From positions 995,684-1,059,683 of the forward strand of contig NZ_FXWZ01000003.1 in the NCBI RefSeq assembly GCF_900184225.1: 64,000 bases of DNA, in the 5' to 3' direction. The notes beneath the pieces were generated by a model that was not told the DNA's origin, did no database searches, and saw nothing but the letters and a program-made list of their open reading frames with translations. Every line of letters begins with the position of its first letter. Positions within the stretch are counted from its first letter, which is position 1. This DNA is from Brevibacterium ihuae (GTDB taxonomy: Bacteria > Actinomycetota > Actinomycetes > Actinomycetales > Brevibacteriaceae). Below are positions 27,035-35,943 of this stretch, piece after piece. The position numbers and the translations under genes are program-made.

Positions 27035-28318
27035 TCAGTGCTGCGTCAGCTCGTGGCGGCCGACCACCATGTGATGGACCTCGTCCGGGCCGTCGGCGAA
27101 GCGCAGGTGCCGCACGTCCGCATACAGCTCGGGCAGCGGCGTGAACTGCGACATGCCGTAGGCACCGTGGATCTGGATCGCCTGGTCGATGATCTGGCAG
27201 GCCTTCTCCGGGACCTGCGCCTTGGCCATCGAGACCCAGACGCGGGCCTCCTTGTTACCGAGCACGTCCATGGCCTTCGCCGCCTTGAGCACGAGCAGGC
27301 GCATCGACTCGATGTCGATGCGGGCGCGGGAGATCTTCTCGATGTTCCCACCGAGCTTGGACAGAGGCTGACCGAACGCGGTCCGCGAGTTGCCGCGCTT
27401 GACCATGTAGTCCAGCGCCACCTCGGCCTTGCCGATCGTGCGCATGCAGTGGTGGATGCGGCCGGGGCCCAGCCGGAGCTGCGAGATCTCGAAGCCGCGG
27501 CCTTCGCCGAGGAGCATGTTCGACTCCGGGACGCGCACGTCGTTGAAGCGCAGGTGCATGTGCCCGCGCGGGGCGTGGTCCTCGCCGAAGACGTGCATCG
27601 GGCCGACGATCTCGACCCCCGGGGTGTCCATCGGCACGAGGATCTGCGAGTGGTTCTGACCGCGCGGGCCGTCGTCGTTGGTCCTGACCATGACGATCAT
27701 GATCTTGCACCGCGGGTCCCCGGCACCGGAGATGTAGTGCTTCTCGCCGTTGATCACCCACTCGCCGTTCTCCAGCACCGCCCGGGTCGCGACGTTCTTG
27801 GCGTCCGAGGTGGCGACATCCGGCTCCGTCATGGCGTAGGCCGACCGGATCTCGCCGTCGAGCAGCGGCTGCAGCCACTGCTCCTTCTGCTCCGGCGTGC
27901 CGACCCGCTCGAGGACCTCCATGTTGCCGGTGTCCGGTGCGGAGCAATTCATCGTCTCCGAGGCCAGCGGGCTCTTGCCGAGCTCGATGGCGATGTAGGC
28001 GTAGTCGAGGTTCGACAGGCCGTCACCGGTCTCCGCGTCGGGCAGGAAGAAGTTCCACAGGCCCTCCTCCTTCGCCTTGTCCTTGGCCTTCTGCAGCACC
28101 TCGAGCTGTCCGGGAGCGAAGCTCCAGCGGTCGGCGTGACCCTCGCCGAGCTTGACGAACTCCTCGTACATCGGGTCGACGGTGTCCTTGATGAACCGCT
28201 TGACGTGGTTGAGCAGGGGCAGCGCCTCCTCGGACATGCGCAGGTCATTCAGCGCGTCCTGGGGATCGGTGGTGCCGACCTCGACGTGGTCCTTCGCGCC
28301 TTCTTCTGCGAACTGCAT
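27035..28318 (-). CDS. Acyl-CoA dehydrogenase
   Basis: This FAD flavoprotein of beta-oxidation introduces a 2,3-double bond into acyl-CoA. It is 427 residues, with the N-terminal helical domain, the middle-domain signature 'YAMTEPDVATSDAKNV', 'WVINGEKHYISGA', and the C-terminal 'RTAFGQPLSKLG' and 'QIHGAYGMSQFTPLPELYADVRHLRFADGPDEVH'. The last block resembles the ACAD10/ACAD11-like and actinobacterial FadE groups; no chain-length specificity can be assigned. It stands alone on the minus strand, flanked by a 26-bp element upstream and a strong hairpin downstream. Confidence 0.92.
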   Translation of the reverse strand: MQFAEEGAKDHVEVGTTDPQDALNDLRMSEEALPLLNHVKRFIKDTVDPMYEEFVKLGEGHADRWSFAPGQLEVLQKAKDKAKEEGLWNFFLPDAETGDGLSNLDYAYIAIELGKSPLASETMNCSAPDTGNMEVLERVGTPEQKEQWLQPLLDGEIRSAYAMTEPDVATSDAKNVATRAVLENGEWVINGEKHYISGAGDPRCKIMIVMVRTNDDGPRGQNHSQILVPMDTPGVEIVGPMHVFGEDHAPRGHMHLRFNDVRVPESNMLLGEGRGFEISQLRLGPGRIHHCMRTIGKAEVALDYMVKRGNSRTAFGQPLSKLGGNIEKISRARIDIESMRLLVLKAAKAMDVLGNKEARVWVSMAKAQVPEKACQIIDQAIQIHGAYGMSQFTPLPELYADVRHLRFADGPDEVHHMVVGRHELTQH

Positions 28319-28463
28319 GTCTCGCCCTCCTTGGCGTCATGGGTTCCAGGCGGCGGGTGGAGAGGCGGCGAGCTCACGGCCCGGCGCCACGTCGACCCAT
28401 CCGACTCTGGATGGTCGCTCCTGTCAGCTTATCATACGACGAGCATCGATCGCGGCTTCTATG

Positions 28464-28489
28464 CGTTTATAGCGCTATGACAATAGACG
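28464..28489. promoter_or_regulatory. Shared A+T-rich 26-bp element, copy 2
   Basis: This copy has core TATAGCGCTATGACAATAG, including the small palindrome ATAGCGCTAT. It lies 25 bases before the aztD start and about 146 bases before the divergent acyl-CoA dehydrogenase gene. Because AztD is a zinc-handling protein, a zinc-responsive regulator such as Zur is conceivable, but the sequence does not match any Zur box I can recall exactly. Confidence 0.45.
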
Positions 28490-28513
28490 GGTAGCGGTGC
28501 GAATCTTCCCATC

Positions 28514-29878
28514 ATGAAGATCAAGCTCAACCACTCGTCCCGGTGGGTCGCCGCACCCGCCTCCCTCCTCGCCCTCACCGTCGTCGCCGGCTGCGGCGCG
28601 CCCGGTCAGACCGGCGGCCCGGCCGGCGACGGCAGCTCCGCGGGCGCCTCGGCGGAACCCTCCGCCCGGGAGACCAGCGAGGCCGCCGGCGCCGCCCCGC
28701 GCCTCGCCGTGACCTATGACGGCGGAGTCATGGTGCTCGACGGCGAGTCCCTCGAGGTCCTCGACACCTTCCCCGCCGCGGGCTTCACCCGCCTCAACCC
28801 GGCCGGCGACAACCGGCACCTGTTCCTCACCGAGGGCGACTCCTTCCGGCTCCTCGACCTGGGCACGTGGTCCGAGCCGCACGGCGATCACGCACACGCC
28901 TACACCACCGACCCGCTCCTCACCGAGCAGCGCATCACCGGCAGCCACCCCGGCCACCTCGTGCACCACGACGGGCGGAGCCTCGCGTTCTTCGACGGCA
29001 CCGGGGAGATGCACCTCTTCGATCCTGCGAACCTCTCCGCCGACTCCCCGATCGACACCACGGTCACCACCACGGACGAGGCGCACCACGGGGTCGCGGT
29101 ACCGCGCGCCGACCACTCCACCGTCGTCACGATCGGCGACGAGGAGTCCCGCTCGGGCGTGAAGATCGTCGACGAGGCCGGGGAGACGGTCGCGGAGAAC
29201 ACCGACTGCCCGGGCGTCCACGGGGAAGCCGTCGCGGCAGGCGGAGTCATCACCGTCGGCTGCGAGGACGGACTGCTCATCGTCGACGGGGACGAGATCC
29301 GCAAGGTCGACTCCCCCGACGACTACGGCCGGATCGGCAACCAGTTCGGCAGTGAGCACTCCCCCGTGGTGCTCGGCGACTACAAGGTCGAGGAGGACGC
29401 CGAGCTCGAGCGCCCCACCCGCGTCACCCTCACCGACACGGGCTCCGGCGAGCTGCGCCTCGTCGATCTGCCCGCCTCCTACTCGTTCCGCTCGCTCGCC
29501 CGCAGCCCCGAGGGCGAAGCGCTCGTCCTCGGCACCGACGGCGCGCTCCGGGTCATCGACCCGGCATCCGCCGAGGTGACGCAGGAGATCGAGGTGACGG
29601 CCGCTTGGGAGGAGCCCACCGAGTGGCAGGATCCGCGCCCCACGATCCACGTCGCCGGTGAGCAGGTGCTCGTCACCGAACCGGGCACGCAGACCCTCCA
29701 TGTCGTCGACCTCGCCGCCGGCGAGGTCACCCGCAGCAGCGAGCTGCCCGAGGTGCCCAACGAGGTGGGCAGCGCCTCGGGCGAGGCGCCGGAGACGGGC
29801 CATGCTGACGAGCACGAGGACGGTCATGAGCACGACCACGGTCACGACGAGGACGAGCACGCGGGCCACGATCACTGA
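28514..29878 (+). CDS. aztD: AztD-like zinc metallochaperone lipoprotein
   Basis: The 454-residue protein has a lipobox 'VVAGC' (Cys27) and a low-complexity tether. Its body is a beta-propeller with blades such as 'GGVMVLDGESLEVLDTFPAAG', 'GHLVHHDGRSLAFFDGTGEMHLFDP' and 'ITVGCEDGLLIVDG'. The C-terminus (about residues 428-454) is a His/Asp/Glu tail ('HEHDHGHDEDEHAGHDH'), and a second His cluster is in 'EPHGDHAHAY'. This matches AztD, which delivers zinc to the AztC binding protein of an ABC importer. The aztABC genes are not adjacent here. A long open frame on the opposite strand (28475-30079) is a codon-bias shadow. Confidence 0.8.
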   Translation: MKIKLNHSSRWVAAPASLLALTVVAGCGAPGQTGGPAGDGSSAGASAEPSARETSEAAGAAPRLAVTYDGGVMVLDGESLEVLDTFPAAGFTRLNPAGDNRHLFLTEGDSFRLLDLGTWSEPHGDHAHAYTTDPLLTEQRITGSHPGHLVHHDGRSLAFFDGTGEMHLFDPANLSADSPIDTTVTTTDEAHHGVAVPRADHSTVVTIGDEESRSGVKIVDEAGETVAENTDCPGVHGEAVAAGGVITVGCEDGLLIVDGDEIRKVDSPDDYGRIGNQFGSEHSPVVLGDYKVEEDAELERPTRVTLTDTGSGELRLVDLPASYSFRSLARSPEGEALVLGTDGALRVIDPASAEVTQEIEVTAAWEEPTEWQDPRPTIHVAGEQVLVTEPGTQTLHVVDLAAGEVTRSSELPEVPNEVGSASGEAPETGHADEHEDGHEHDHGHDEDEHAGHDH

Positions 29879-29897
29879 TCCGTACCGCTCCACGCGT

Positions 29898-29957
29898 ACT
29901 GCGCGGTATCTGTCGATCTGCGCATCATTGCGCGCAGATCGACAGATACCGCGCAGT
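29898..29957. repeat. 60-bp intergenic palindromic element, copy 3
   Basis: This is the most symmetric copy: ACTGCGCGGTATCTGTCGAT pairs with its complement, with centre CGCATCATTGCGCG. It lies between the convergent aztD and fadB-like genes, together with a separate hairpin at 30027. Length and end sequences are the same as in the copies at 16471 and 20119. Confidence 0.82.
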
Positions 29958-30026
29958 ACACGGCGGGAGGCGGAACCGAGGTCGCCCGGACCGCCTACGC
30001 CCCGCAGTACCCGGCGGTACAGAACA

Positions 30027-30062
30027 CGGCCGGACGGAGCACTCGCGCACTCCGTCCGGCCG
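30027..30062. terminator. Bidirectional hairpin between aztD and the fadB-like gene
   Basis: A 13-bp stem (30027-30039 with 30050-30062) surrounds a 10-base loop. It is 18 bases from the stop of the minus-strand fadB-like gene and about 150 bases after aztD, so it can serve both convergent transcripts. Confidence 0.65.
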
Positions 30063-30079
30063 CGTTCACAGTTCCGCAC

Positions 30080-32158
30080 TCACAGCTCGGAGATGCGTCC
30101 GCCCTCGGCGACGACCTTCTCGAGCAGCGGGGACGGGGTGAAATCGGCCCCGTACTTCTCCTCGTAGTGGCGCAGCCGCTCGAGCACGTGCTCGGCGCCG
30201 AGCTGGTCGGCGTAGAACATCGGGCCGCCGCGGTACACCGGCCAGCCGTAGCCGTTGACGTAGATGACGTCGATGTCGGAGGCGCGGACCGCCTTGCCCT
30301 CCTCGAGGATGCGCAGACCCTCGTTGATCATCGGCAGGGTGCAGCGCTCGAAGATCTCCTCCTCGGAGATCTCGCGCGGCTCCACACCCTCCTTGGCCCG
30401 GAAGTCCTCGATGATCTTCGCCGCCACCGGGGACGGTGTGGCCTTCCGGTTCTCGTCGTAGTCGTAGTACCCGGCACCGGTCTTCTGCCCGCGCCGGTCC
30501 ATCTCGCAGAGCACCTCGCGGACGGTGCGCCCGGCGGATTCTTCCTTGCGCCAGCCGATGTCCAGGCCGGCGAGGTCGCTCATCTGGTAGGGCCCCATCG
30601 GCAGTCCGAAGTTCGTGACCGCGGTGTCGATGTCCCAGGGCATCGCGCCCTCCATGAGGAGGCGCTCGGACTCGCGGCGGCGCGCGTAGAGGATCCGGTT
30701 GCCGACGAATCCGGGGCACACGCCCACGAGCACCGGGATCTTGCCGATCTTCTTCGACAGTGCCATCACCGTGGCGATGACCTCCTTCGAGGTGTGGTCG
30801 GCGCGGACGACCTCGAGGAGCTTCATGACGTTGGCCGGGGAGAAGAAGTGCATACCGATGACGGCCTCGGGGCGCTCGGTCACCGCGGCGATCTCGTCGA
30901 TGTCGAGACCGGAGGTGTTCGTCGCGAGGATCGCGCCGGGCTTGCAGATCGCGTCGAGCTCGGTGAAGATGCTCTTCTTCACGTCCATGAGCTCGAACAC
31001 CGCCTCGATGACGAGGTCGACGGAGGCGAGGTCGTCCTTGGTGAGCGATCCGGTGATGAGTCCCATCCGCTCCTCGACCTGGGCGGCGGTGATGCGGCCC
31101 TTCGAGGCGGTGCGCTCGTAGTTCTTGCGGATCACGCCGAGCCCGCGCTCGAGCGCCTCGGGCTGCTGCTCGACGATGGTCACCGGGATGCCGGCGTTGG
31201 CGAAGTTCATCGCGATGCCGCCGCCCATGGTGCCCGCACCGATGATCCCGACGGACTCGACGGGGATGCGCGGGGTGTCGCGCGGGACGTCGGGCACCTT
31301 GGCCGCGGCGCGCTCGGCGAAGAAGTAGTAGCGCTGGGCGGCGGACTCCGGGCTGCTGACGAGTTCGGCGAACAGCCTCTTCTCGACCTCGCGGCCTTCG
31401 TCGTAGGGGAGGTTCACCGCCGCCTCGACGCACTGCACGATCGCCTCGGGCGCCTTGAAGCCGCGGAACTTCCGGGCGTGTTTCTTCCGGAAGTCGGCGA
31501 ACAGCTCCGGCTTGTCCCGGTCGGCAGTCACCTTGTCGTCGCGGTCGCGCACTCGGCGCAGCTCGCCGCCCTCGGCGACGATCCGGCGGGCGAACGCGAT
31601 CGCGTCCTCGCGCAGCGACGCGTCGGGGACGACCTCGTCGACGACCCCGTACTCGAGGGCCTCGGCGACGGGCACGTGCCGGCCGGTGATCATCCAGTCG
31701 AGCGCCACCTCGGCGCCGGTGAGGCGCGGCAGGCGCTGGGTGCCGCCGGCCCCGGGCAGCAGGCCGAGGTGCACCTCGGGCAGGCCGACCTTCGCGGACT
31801 GCGCGGCCACCCGGTAGTGGGCGCAGAGCGCGGTCTCGAGGCCGCCGCCGAGTGCGGTGCCGTGGATCGCGGCGACGATCGGCTTGGGCGAGTTGTCCAT
31901 GATCTCGCGCTCATCGGGGCCGGTCTGCGCGCCCGAGTCCGAGCCGAACTCGGAGATGTCGGCGCCGGCGATGAATGTCCGTCCGGCGCAGATGAGGACG
32001 ATCGCCTGCACGGCGTCGTCATCGATGGCGGCGGTGAAGCCCTGCTGCAGGCCCGCACGGACCGCGGCCGACAGTGCGTTGACCGGGGGCGAGTCCAGGG
32101 TGAGGACGGCGATCCCGTCCTCGATGTCCAGGGTGACGACTTCGTTGATCTGTTCCAC
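30080..32158 (-). CDS. Bifunctional enoyl-CoA hydratase / 3-hydroxyacyl-CoA dehydrogenase
   Basis: This 692-residue beta-oxidation enzyme has an N-terminal crotonase domain (about 1-190: oxyanion region 'AGADISEFG', '[17 protein letters not shown]', '[20 protein letters not shown]'). A 3-hydroxyacyl-CoA dehydrogenase follows (Rossmann '[21 protein letters not shown]', '[16 protein letters not shown]', '[13 protein letters not shown]'). It hydrates enoyl-CoA and oxidises the 3-hydroxy product. The arrangement (hydratase first) is that of FadB/peroxisomal multifunctional enzymes rather than the actinobacterial FadB with separate modules. No thiolase gene is adjacent. The start is an ATG preceded by GAGGAACC. 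Confidence 0.93.
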   Translation of the reverse strand: MEQINEVVTLDIEDGIAVLTLDSPPVNALSAAVRAGLQQGFTAAIDDDAVQAIVLICAGRTFIAGADISEFGSDSGAQTGPDEREIMDNSPKPIVAAIHGTALGGGLETALCAHYRVAAQSAKVGLPEVHLGLLPGAGGTQRLPRLTGAEVALDWMITGRHVPVAEALEYGVVDEVVPDASLREDAIAFARRIVAEGGELRRVRDRDDKVTADRDKPELFADFRKKHARKFRGFKAPEAIVQCVEAAVNLPYDEGREVEKRLFAELVSSPESAAQRYYFFAERAAAKVPDVPRDTPRIPVESVGIIGAGTMGGGIAMNFANAGIPVTIVEQQPEALERGLGVIRKNYERTASKGRITAAQVEERMGLITGSLTKDDLASVDLVIEAVFELMDVKKSIFTELDAICKPGAILATNTSGLDIDEIAAVTERPEAVIGMHFFSPANVMKLLEVVRADHTSKEVIATVMALSKKIGKIPVLVGVCPGFVGNRILYARRRESERLLMEGAMPWDIDTAVTNFGLPMGPYQMSDLAGLDIGWRKEESAGRTVREVLCEMDRRGQKTGAGYYDYDENRKATPSPVAAKIIEDFRAKEGVEPREISEEEIFERCTLPMINEGLRILEEGKAVRASDIDVIYVNGYGWPVYRGGPMFYADQLGAEHVLERLRHYEEKYGADFTPSPLLEKVVAEGGRISEL

Positions 32159-32300
32159 GTGGTTCCTCCTCGTCGAGTGCGTTCCCCCTCATCGTATGCA
32201 GTGACGCGGGTCACGCGGACCGCCGGGCACATCGTGGGACGCGGGCGCTCCCGAGGTGCCCGCCGGGTCGACGGGGCTTGCCCGGAAGGGGCCGGTGACC

Positions 32301-32370
32301 GAGCCGGCCGGGCACCGCGCGAGCCGGCCGGGCACCGCGCGAGCCGGCCGGGCACCGCGCGAGCCGGCCG
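32301..32370. repeat. 20-bp perfect tandem repeat (3.5 copies)
   Basis: The unit GAGCCGGCCGGGCACCGCGC occurs at 32301, 32321 and 32341, followed by half a unit at 32361. It lies in the 258-base gap between the fadB-like gene and the glutaminase gene. A degenerate CCGGGTCAC-type repeat fills the remaining distance to the glutaminase stop. No gene is visible in the gap. Confidence 0.9.
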
Positions 32371-32416
32371 ATCCCGAGGCGCCCACCGGGTCACCCAGCC
32401 GGGTCACGCGGCCGGG

Positions 32417-33667
32417 TTACGCCACCGGGTCGGGGGTCTCCGGCCGGGTCCCGTCGCCGAGGTCGGGGCCCGGCAGCCGGCCCTCCGGATCGCGGAGCAT
32501 CACCCGGTGCCCGTCGCCGCGCAGCCGGCGCATCCCCTCGAGGATCATGCGTCGGCCCACATCGTGCACCCGCCCCACCCGTGCCAGGTCGACGACGACG
32601 GTGCCGGAGGGCACGGCGCAGCCGACCGCCGCGCGGAGGAAGGCCTCCGCGCCGTTGAAATCGAGGGGTCCCTGGAGGGCGATGGTCGTCGCGGCATCGG
32701 TGACCTCGACCTCGCGCACGGCGGTGTCGCCCGTCGGCTCCGCGCCCATGAGGTGCATCCCCATGTCCTCGGACAGGCGCTGGAAGATCTTCACCCCGCG
32801 CACGCTGTTGCCCTGCGGGTCGAGTGGCGGGGAGAAGGTCGCCAGGCCCAGCCGGCCGGGCAGGGTGCCGAGCAGGCCGCCGGCGACACCGGATTTGGCA
32901 GGGATCCCGACGGTCGTCATCCAGCGGCCCGCGGCGTTGTACATCCCCGCCGAGGCCATCACCGCCTGCACCTGCCGGCACACCGCCTGTGAGAACACCC
33001 GCTGTCCGGTGATCGGCTGGATGCCGCCGTTGGCCAGGGTCGCGGCCATGACGGCCAGATCACGGACGGTGACGAGCACCGCGCACTGGCGGATGTAGCT
33101 CGTCACCGCGTGCTCGGCGGTGTCGGTCACCACGCCGGTGTCGCGGAGCATGTAGGCCATCGCCATGCTGTAATCGGAGTGGGCGAGCTCGGACTCCGCG
33201 ACCCGCTCGTCGATGCTCAGCTGCCGCCCGGCGAGCGCGGAGAACCGGTCGAGGAGCAGGCCCACCCGCGAGTCGACGCTCGCGGGCCGTCCACCGATGA
33301 GCTGGGTGACGGCGATCGCGCCGACGTTGATCATCGGGTTGTCCGGCCGGCCGGTCTCCTCGTCGAGCGAGATGTCGTTGAACGCCTCGCCCGAGGGCTC
33401 CATCCCCACCCGGGCGTCGACGACCTCGGGCCCGCGCTCCTCGAGGGCGACGGCGTAGGCGAAGGGCTTGGAGATCGACTGGATCGAGAACGCGTGCTCG
33501 TCATCGCCCACGCTGTAGAGGTCGCCGGACGCCGTACAGAGTGCTGCGCCGAGCAGCTCCCGGTCGACCTCGGAGAGCACGGGGATGTAGTCGGCGCCCT
33601 CCCCGCCGGTCGCGGAGCGGGCATCGGTGATGATCTCGGTGAGGTAGTCGGAGATCGGGCTCTTCAT
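32417..33667 (-). CDS. glsA: Glutaminase A fused to a STAS domain
   Basis: Residues 1-300 are a serine-beta-lactamase-fold glutaminase. The catalytic SxxK motif is Ser64-Ile-Ser-Lys67 in 'FSIQSISKPFAYAVALEE', and further blocks are 'PDNPMINVGAIAVT', 'ESELAHSDYSMAMAYMLR', 'LANGG' and 'AGRWMTTVGIPAKSGVAGGLLGTLPGRLGLATFSPPLD'. Residues about 315-395 form a STAS (anti-sigma antagonist-like) domain: 'ALQGPLDFNGAEAFLRAAV' and 'VVDLARVGRVHDVGRRMI'. Glutaminase releases glutamate and ammonia; the STAS part may bind a nucleotide or partner. The ATG at 33667 was chosen by homology and a GGAAGG upstream. The 5' region holds a 43-bp tandem duplication. Confidence 0.93.
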   Translation of the reverse strand: MKSPISDYLTEIITDARSATGGEGADYIPVLSEVDRELLGAALCTASGDLYSVGDDEHAFSIQSISKPFAYAVALEERGPEVVDARVGMEPSGEAFNDISLDEETGRPDNPMINVGAIAVTQLIGGRPASVDSRVGLLLDRFSALAGRQLSIDERVAESELAHSDYSMAMAYMLRDTGVVTDTAEHAVTSYIRQCAVLVTVRDLAVMAATLANGGIQPITGQRVFSQAVCRQVQAVMASAGMYNAAGRWMTTVGIPAKSGVAGGLLGTLPGRLGLATFSPPLDPQGNSVRGVKIFQRLSEDMGMHLMGAEPTGDTAVREVEVTDAATTIALQGPLDFNGAEAFLRAAVGCAVPSGTVVVDLARVGRVHDVGRRMILEGMRRLRGDGHRVMLRDPEGRLPGPDLGDGTRPETPDPVA

Positions 33668-33770
33668 CGTCTCGCCTTCCGTCGCGGTCGCCGTCCTCGC
33701 CGGTGAGCGGCGAGGACCGGCACGTGCGGTTCTCATTGTAGGGGACGGGGCGGCTCGGCCCGGCTCCGCG

Positions 33771-33857
33771 GCGGGTTGACCCCGGGCCGATGGCGAGGTG
33801 GGCGCGGGCCGATGGCGGGTTGACCCGGGGCCGGCCGCGAGGTGGGCGCGGCCCGGG
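33771..33857. repeat. ~43-bp tandem duplication upstream of the glutaminase gene
   Basis: Two units, each beginning GCGGGTTGACCC and ending GAGGTGGGCGCGG, lie side by side at 33771-33814 and 33815-33857 with a few differences in the middle. They sit in the divergent region between the glutaminase and SDR genes. Confidence 0.6.
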
Positions 33858-33880
33858 CACCTTCTCACCGGAGTATCCGC

Positions 33881-33906
33881 GCATCTAGCGACATCACGAT
33901 ATTCAT
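33881..33906. promoter_or_regulatory. Shared element, copy 3 (two bases shorter)
   Basis: GCATCTAGCGACATCACGATA aligns with the copy-1 sequence if two bases are skipped, with about 19 matches over 21 positions. It lies in the divergent region between the glutaminase gene and the SDR gene. The spacing to either start is longer than for aztD, so which gene it serves is unclear. Confidence 0.35.
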
Positions 33907-34022
33907 CTATCGGGTCGTAGCGGGCCGGAAGGTTACGGTGGATCCGACAGGCCGGCGACCCCGGGCCGGCCCTCGGTCGGCCCGCCCGGATCCGCCGCTT
34001 CCCACGCTCACCAGGAGGACCC

Positions 34023-34805
34023 ATGTCCCGCACCATCGTCGTCACCGGAGCCGCCTCGGGCATCGGGCAGGCCACCGCCGAGCTCCTCGCCGCCCGCGGT
34101 GACACCGTCATCACGGTCGACCTCCGGGATGCGGACATCACCGCCGATCTCAGCGACGAAGCGGCGGTCGCGCAGGTCGTCGAGCAGATCACCGAGCGCA
34201 CCGGCGGCACCCTCGACGGGCTCGTCGCCAACGCCGGGGTGTCGGCGAACAACGAGCTCTCGCTGCTCGTCAACTACTTCGGCACCGTTGCGCTCATCGA
34301 GGGCCTGCGCCCGCTGCTCGCGAAGTCCGAGGCCCCGCGGGTCTCCGTGACGAGCTCGGCGGCGACCCTCCAGGGCAACGACCCCGAGCTCGTCGACCTC
34401 CTGCTCGCCGGCGACCGTGATGCGGCAGTGGAGCGCGGGAAGGCGCTCGCCGCGCAGGGCCAGGCGGGGTATGCGAACTACTCGAGCTCGAAGCGCGCGA
34501 TCTCCCGCTGGGTGCGCCGCGTCGCCCCGACGGCGGACTACGCCGGCGCCGGGATCGGGATCAACGCCGTGGGCCCCGGCCAGGTCCGCACCGCGATGAC
34601 CGCGGAGCTGCTCTCCACCGAGGAGGGTCGGAAGATGGTCGAGGCCGCGATGCCCAGCCCCTACGGCGGTCCGGCCGAGGCCGTGGACATCGCCGAGGTG
34701 CACGCGTTCCTCGTCTCCCCCGGCAACGCCCGCATGACCGGCCAGGTCGTGTTCGTCGACAGCGGCTTCGACGCGGTGAGTCGCGGCGACGACATCTGGA
34801 GCTGA
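34023..34805 (+). CDS. Short-chain dehydrogenase/reductase
   Basis: This 260-residue classical SDR has the cofactor loop TGAASGIG at residues 8-15, an acidic Asp33 at the end of strand 2 favouring NAD(H), 'VANAG' at 68-72, and the catalytic Tyr153-x3-Lys157. The late block 'GINAVGPGQVRTAMTAEL' and 'MTGQVVFVDSGFDA' are typical. The substrate is unknown; the sequence resembles the 3-alpha-hydroxysteroid/carbonyl reductase subgroup. AGGAGGACCC precedes the ATG. The DoxX-like gene starts one base after its stop, so both are expressed together. Confidence 0.9.
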   Translation: MSRTIVVTGAASGIGQATAELLAARGDTVITVDLRDADITADLSDEAAVAQVVEQITERTGGTLDGLVANAGVSANNELSLLVNYFGTVALIEGLRPLLAKSEAPRVSVTSSAATLQGNDPELVDLLLAGDRDAAVERGKALAAQGQAGYANYSSSKRAISRWVRRVAPTADYAGAGIGINAVGPGQVRTAMTAELLSTEEGRKMVEAAMPSPYGGPAEAVDIAEVHAFLVSPGNARMTGQVVFVDSGFDAVSRGDDIWS

Positions 34806-34806
34806 G

Positions 34807-35877
34807 ATGAGCACGGACGGCCCCGCGTCCGAACCACCGACCGCCGAGCTGCGCGACCCGATCGAGAAGCTCGATGCGCAGCGGCAGGCGCGCCGGCAGA
34901 ACCTCCTCGTCACCCTCGCGTGGATGCTCCACTGGGTGCTGCGCATGGGGCTCGCCGCGATGCTCCTGGTCTACGGCTGGTCGAAGGTCGTGCTCATGCA
35001 GATGGGGGTCGGCGACTACGGGGACGCGCTGACCCAGTTCGGCGAGATGAGCCCGATGGGCCTGCTGTGGCGGTTCATGGCGTACTCGCCGGTGGTCCAG
35101 TGCCTGGCCGGGGTCGCCGAGGTGCTCGCCGCCGCCCTCCTCCTGTTCCGGCGGACCGTGTGGCTGGGGGCGCTGCTCGCGGTCGCGGACATGACCGTCG
35201 TGTTCCTCCTCAACATGGCCTACGACGTGCCGGTCAAGCAGCTCGCCGGGATCATGGGCGCGGCGGGGGTCGTCATCCTCCTGCCGTTCCTGCCCCGGTT
35301 GCTGCGCTTCGCCGCGGGACGGGCGACCGGTCCCGCGCTGCTCCCCACGCCCATCCCGTGGCCGCGCCTCGCCCGCTTCACCCGCTGGCTCGGTGCGATC
35401 GTCGCCGTCGTCGCCGTCGCGGGATCCGGTGCGGTGTTCGTGTGGTCGGCGCAGGGGATCTCCCGGGTCGACGGCCCGCTGCCCGGGGTGTACCGGGTGG
35501 TCGAGGACGCACGGGAACCGGCCGCGCAGCTCGCCGAGGACGACCGCTGGCAGCAGGTGGCGTTCGGCCAGTGGGACTACCACGACGGCCGCGGCCGGGT
35601 GGGCATCCGCTATGCGAACGGCGACTTCCAGGGCGGGACGTATCGCCTCGACGGCGACACAGTGACGCTCTCGCTCGACCGGATCCGCGAGGGCAGCCAG
35701 CCGTTGGGTCGCAACGACTACGTCGCGGGTTTCGACCTCACGTGGGAGGAGCTGCCTGATGGACGGATCGCGCTCACCGGCGACCGGGTGGATATCGTCA
35801 TCGAGTCCGACGCCGAGGCGCGCTACCTGTTCGACCGCGACTTCAGCTGGGATCCGCGCCCGCCGATCAATTGGTAG
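34807..35877 (+). CDS. DoxX-like membrane protein with C-terminal extracytoplasmic domain
   Basis: Residues 35-180 contain four hydrophobic segments in DoxX order ('GLAAMLLVYGWSKVVLMQMG', 'SPVVQCLAGVAEVLAAALLLF', 'TVWLGALLAVADMTVVFLLNMAYDVPVKQLA'). Another membrane helix near 197-217 is followed by about 130 soluble residues rich in Asp/Tyr ('NGDFQGGTYRLDGDTVTLSL'). DoxX proteins are membrane components linked to quinone or redox stress functions. The C-terminal beta-rich domain is not one I can name. It is co-transcribed with the SDR gene; the pairing suggests a membrane-associated redox role, unproven. Confidence 0.8.
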   Translation: MSTDGPASEPPTAELRDPIEKLDAQRQARRQNLLVTLAWMLHWVLRMGLAAMLLVYGWSKVVLMQMGVGDYGDALTQFGEMSPMGLLWRFMAYSPVVQCLAGVAEVLAAALLLFRRTVWLGALLAVADMTVVFLLNMAYDVPVKQLAGIMGAAGVVILLPFLPRLLRFAAGRATGPALLPTPIPWPRLARFTRWLGAIVAVVAVAGSGAVFVWSAQGISRVDGPLPGVYRVVEDAREPAAQLAEDDRWQQVAFGQWDYHDGRGRVGIRYANGDFQGGTYRLDGDTVTLSLDRIREGSQPLGRNDYVAGFDLTWEELPDGRIALTGDRVDIVIESDAEARYLFDRDFSWDPRPPINW

Positions 35878-35943
35878 GGGCGGGCCGGGCGGACGCGTTG
35901 CGGTTGATCGCGGCGACAGCCAGGTCGATTGCGTTCGTCGCGC

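Noticed and set aside
28475-30079. 534-codon minus-strand open frame opposite aztD
   Set aside because: Composition is typical of antisense shadows in G+C-rich DNA, it crosses the 60-bp palindrome, and the opposite strand encodes a recognisable lipoprotein with lipobox and His tail.
32301-32370. Short perfect direct repeats as a CRISPR array
   Set aside because: The units are contiguous 20-mers with no unique spacers and no cas genes are present; simple tandem duplication explains them. The same applies to 56645-56715.
30167-32992. 941-codon plus-strand open frame
   Set aside because: It is antisense to the FadB-like gene and the glutaminase end, both confidently identified, and has no motif or ribosome-binding context.
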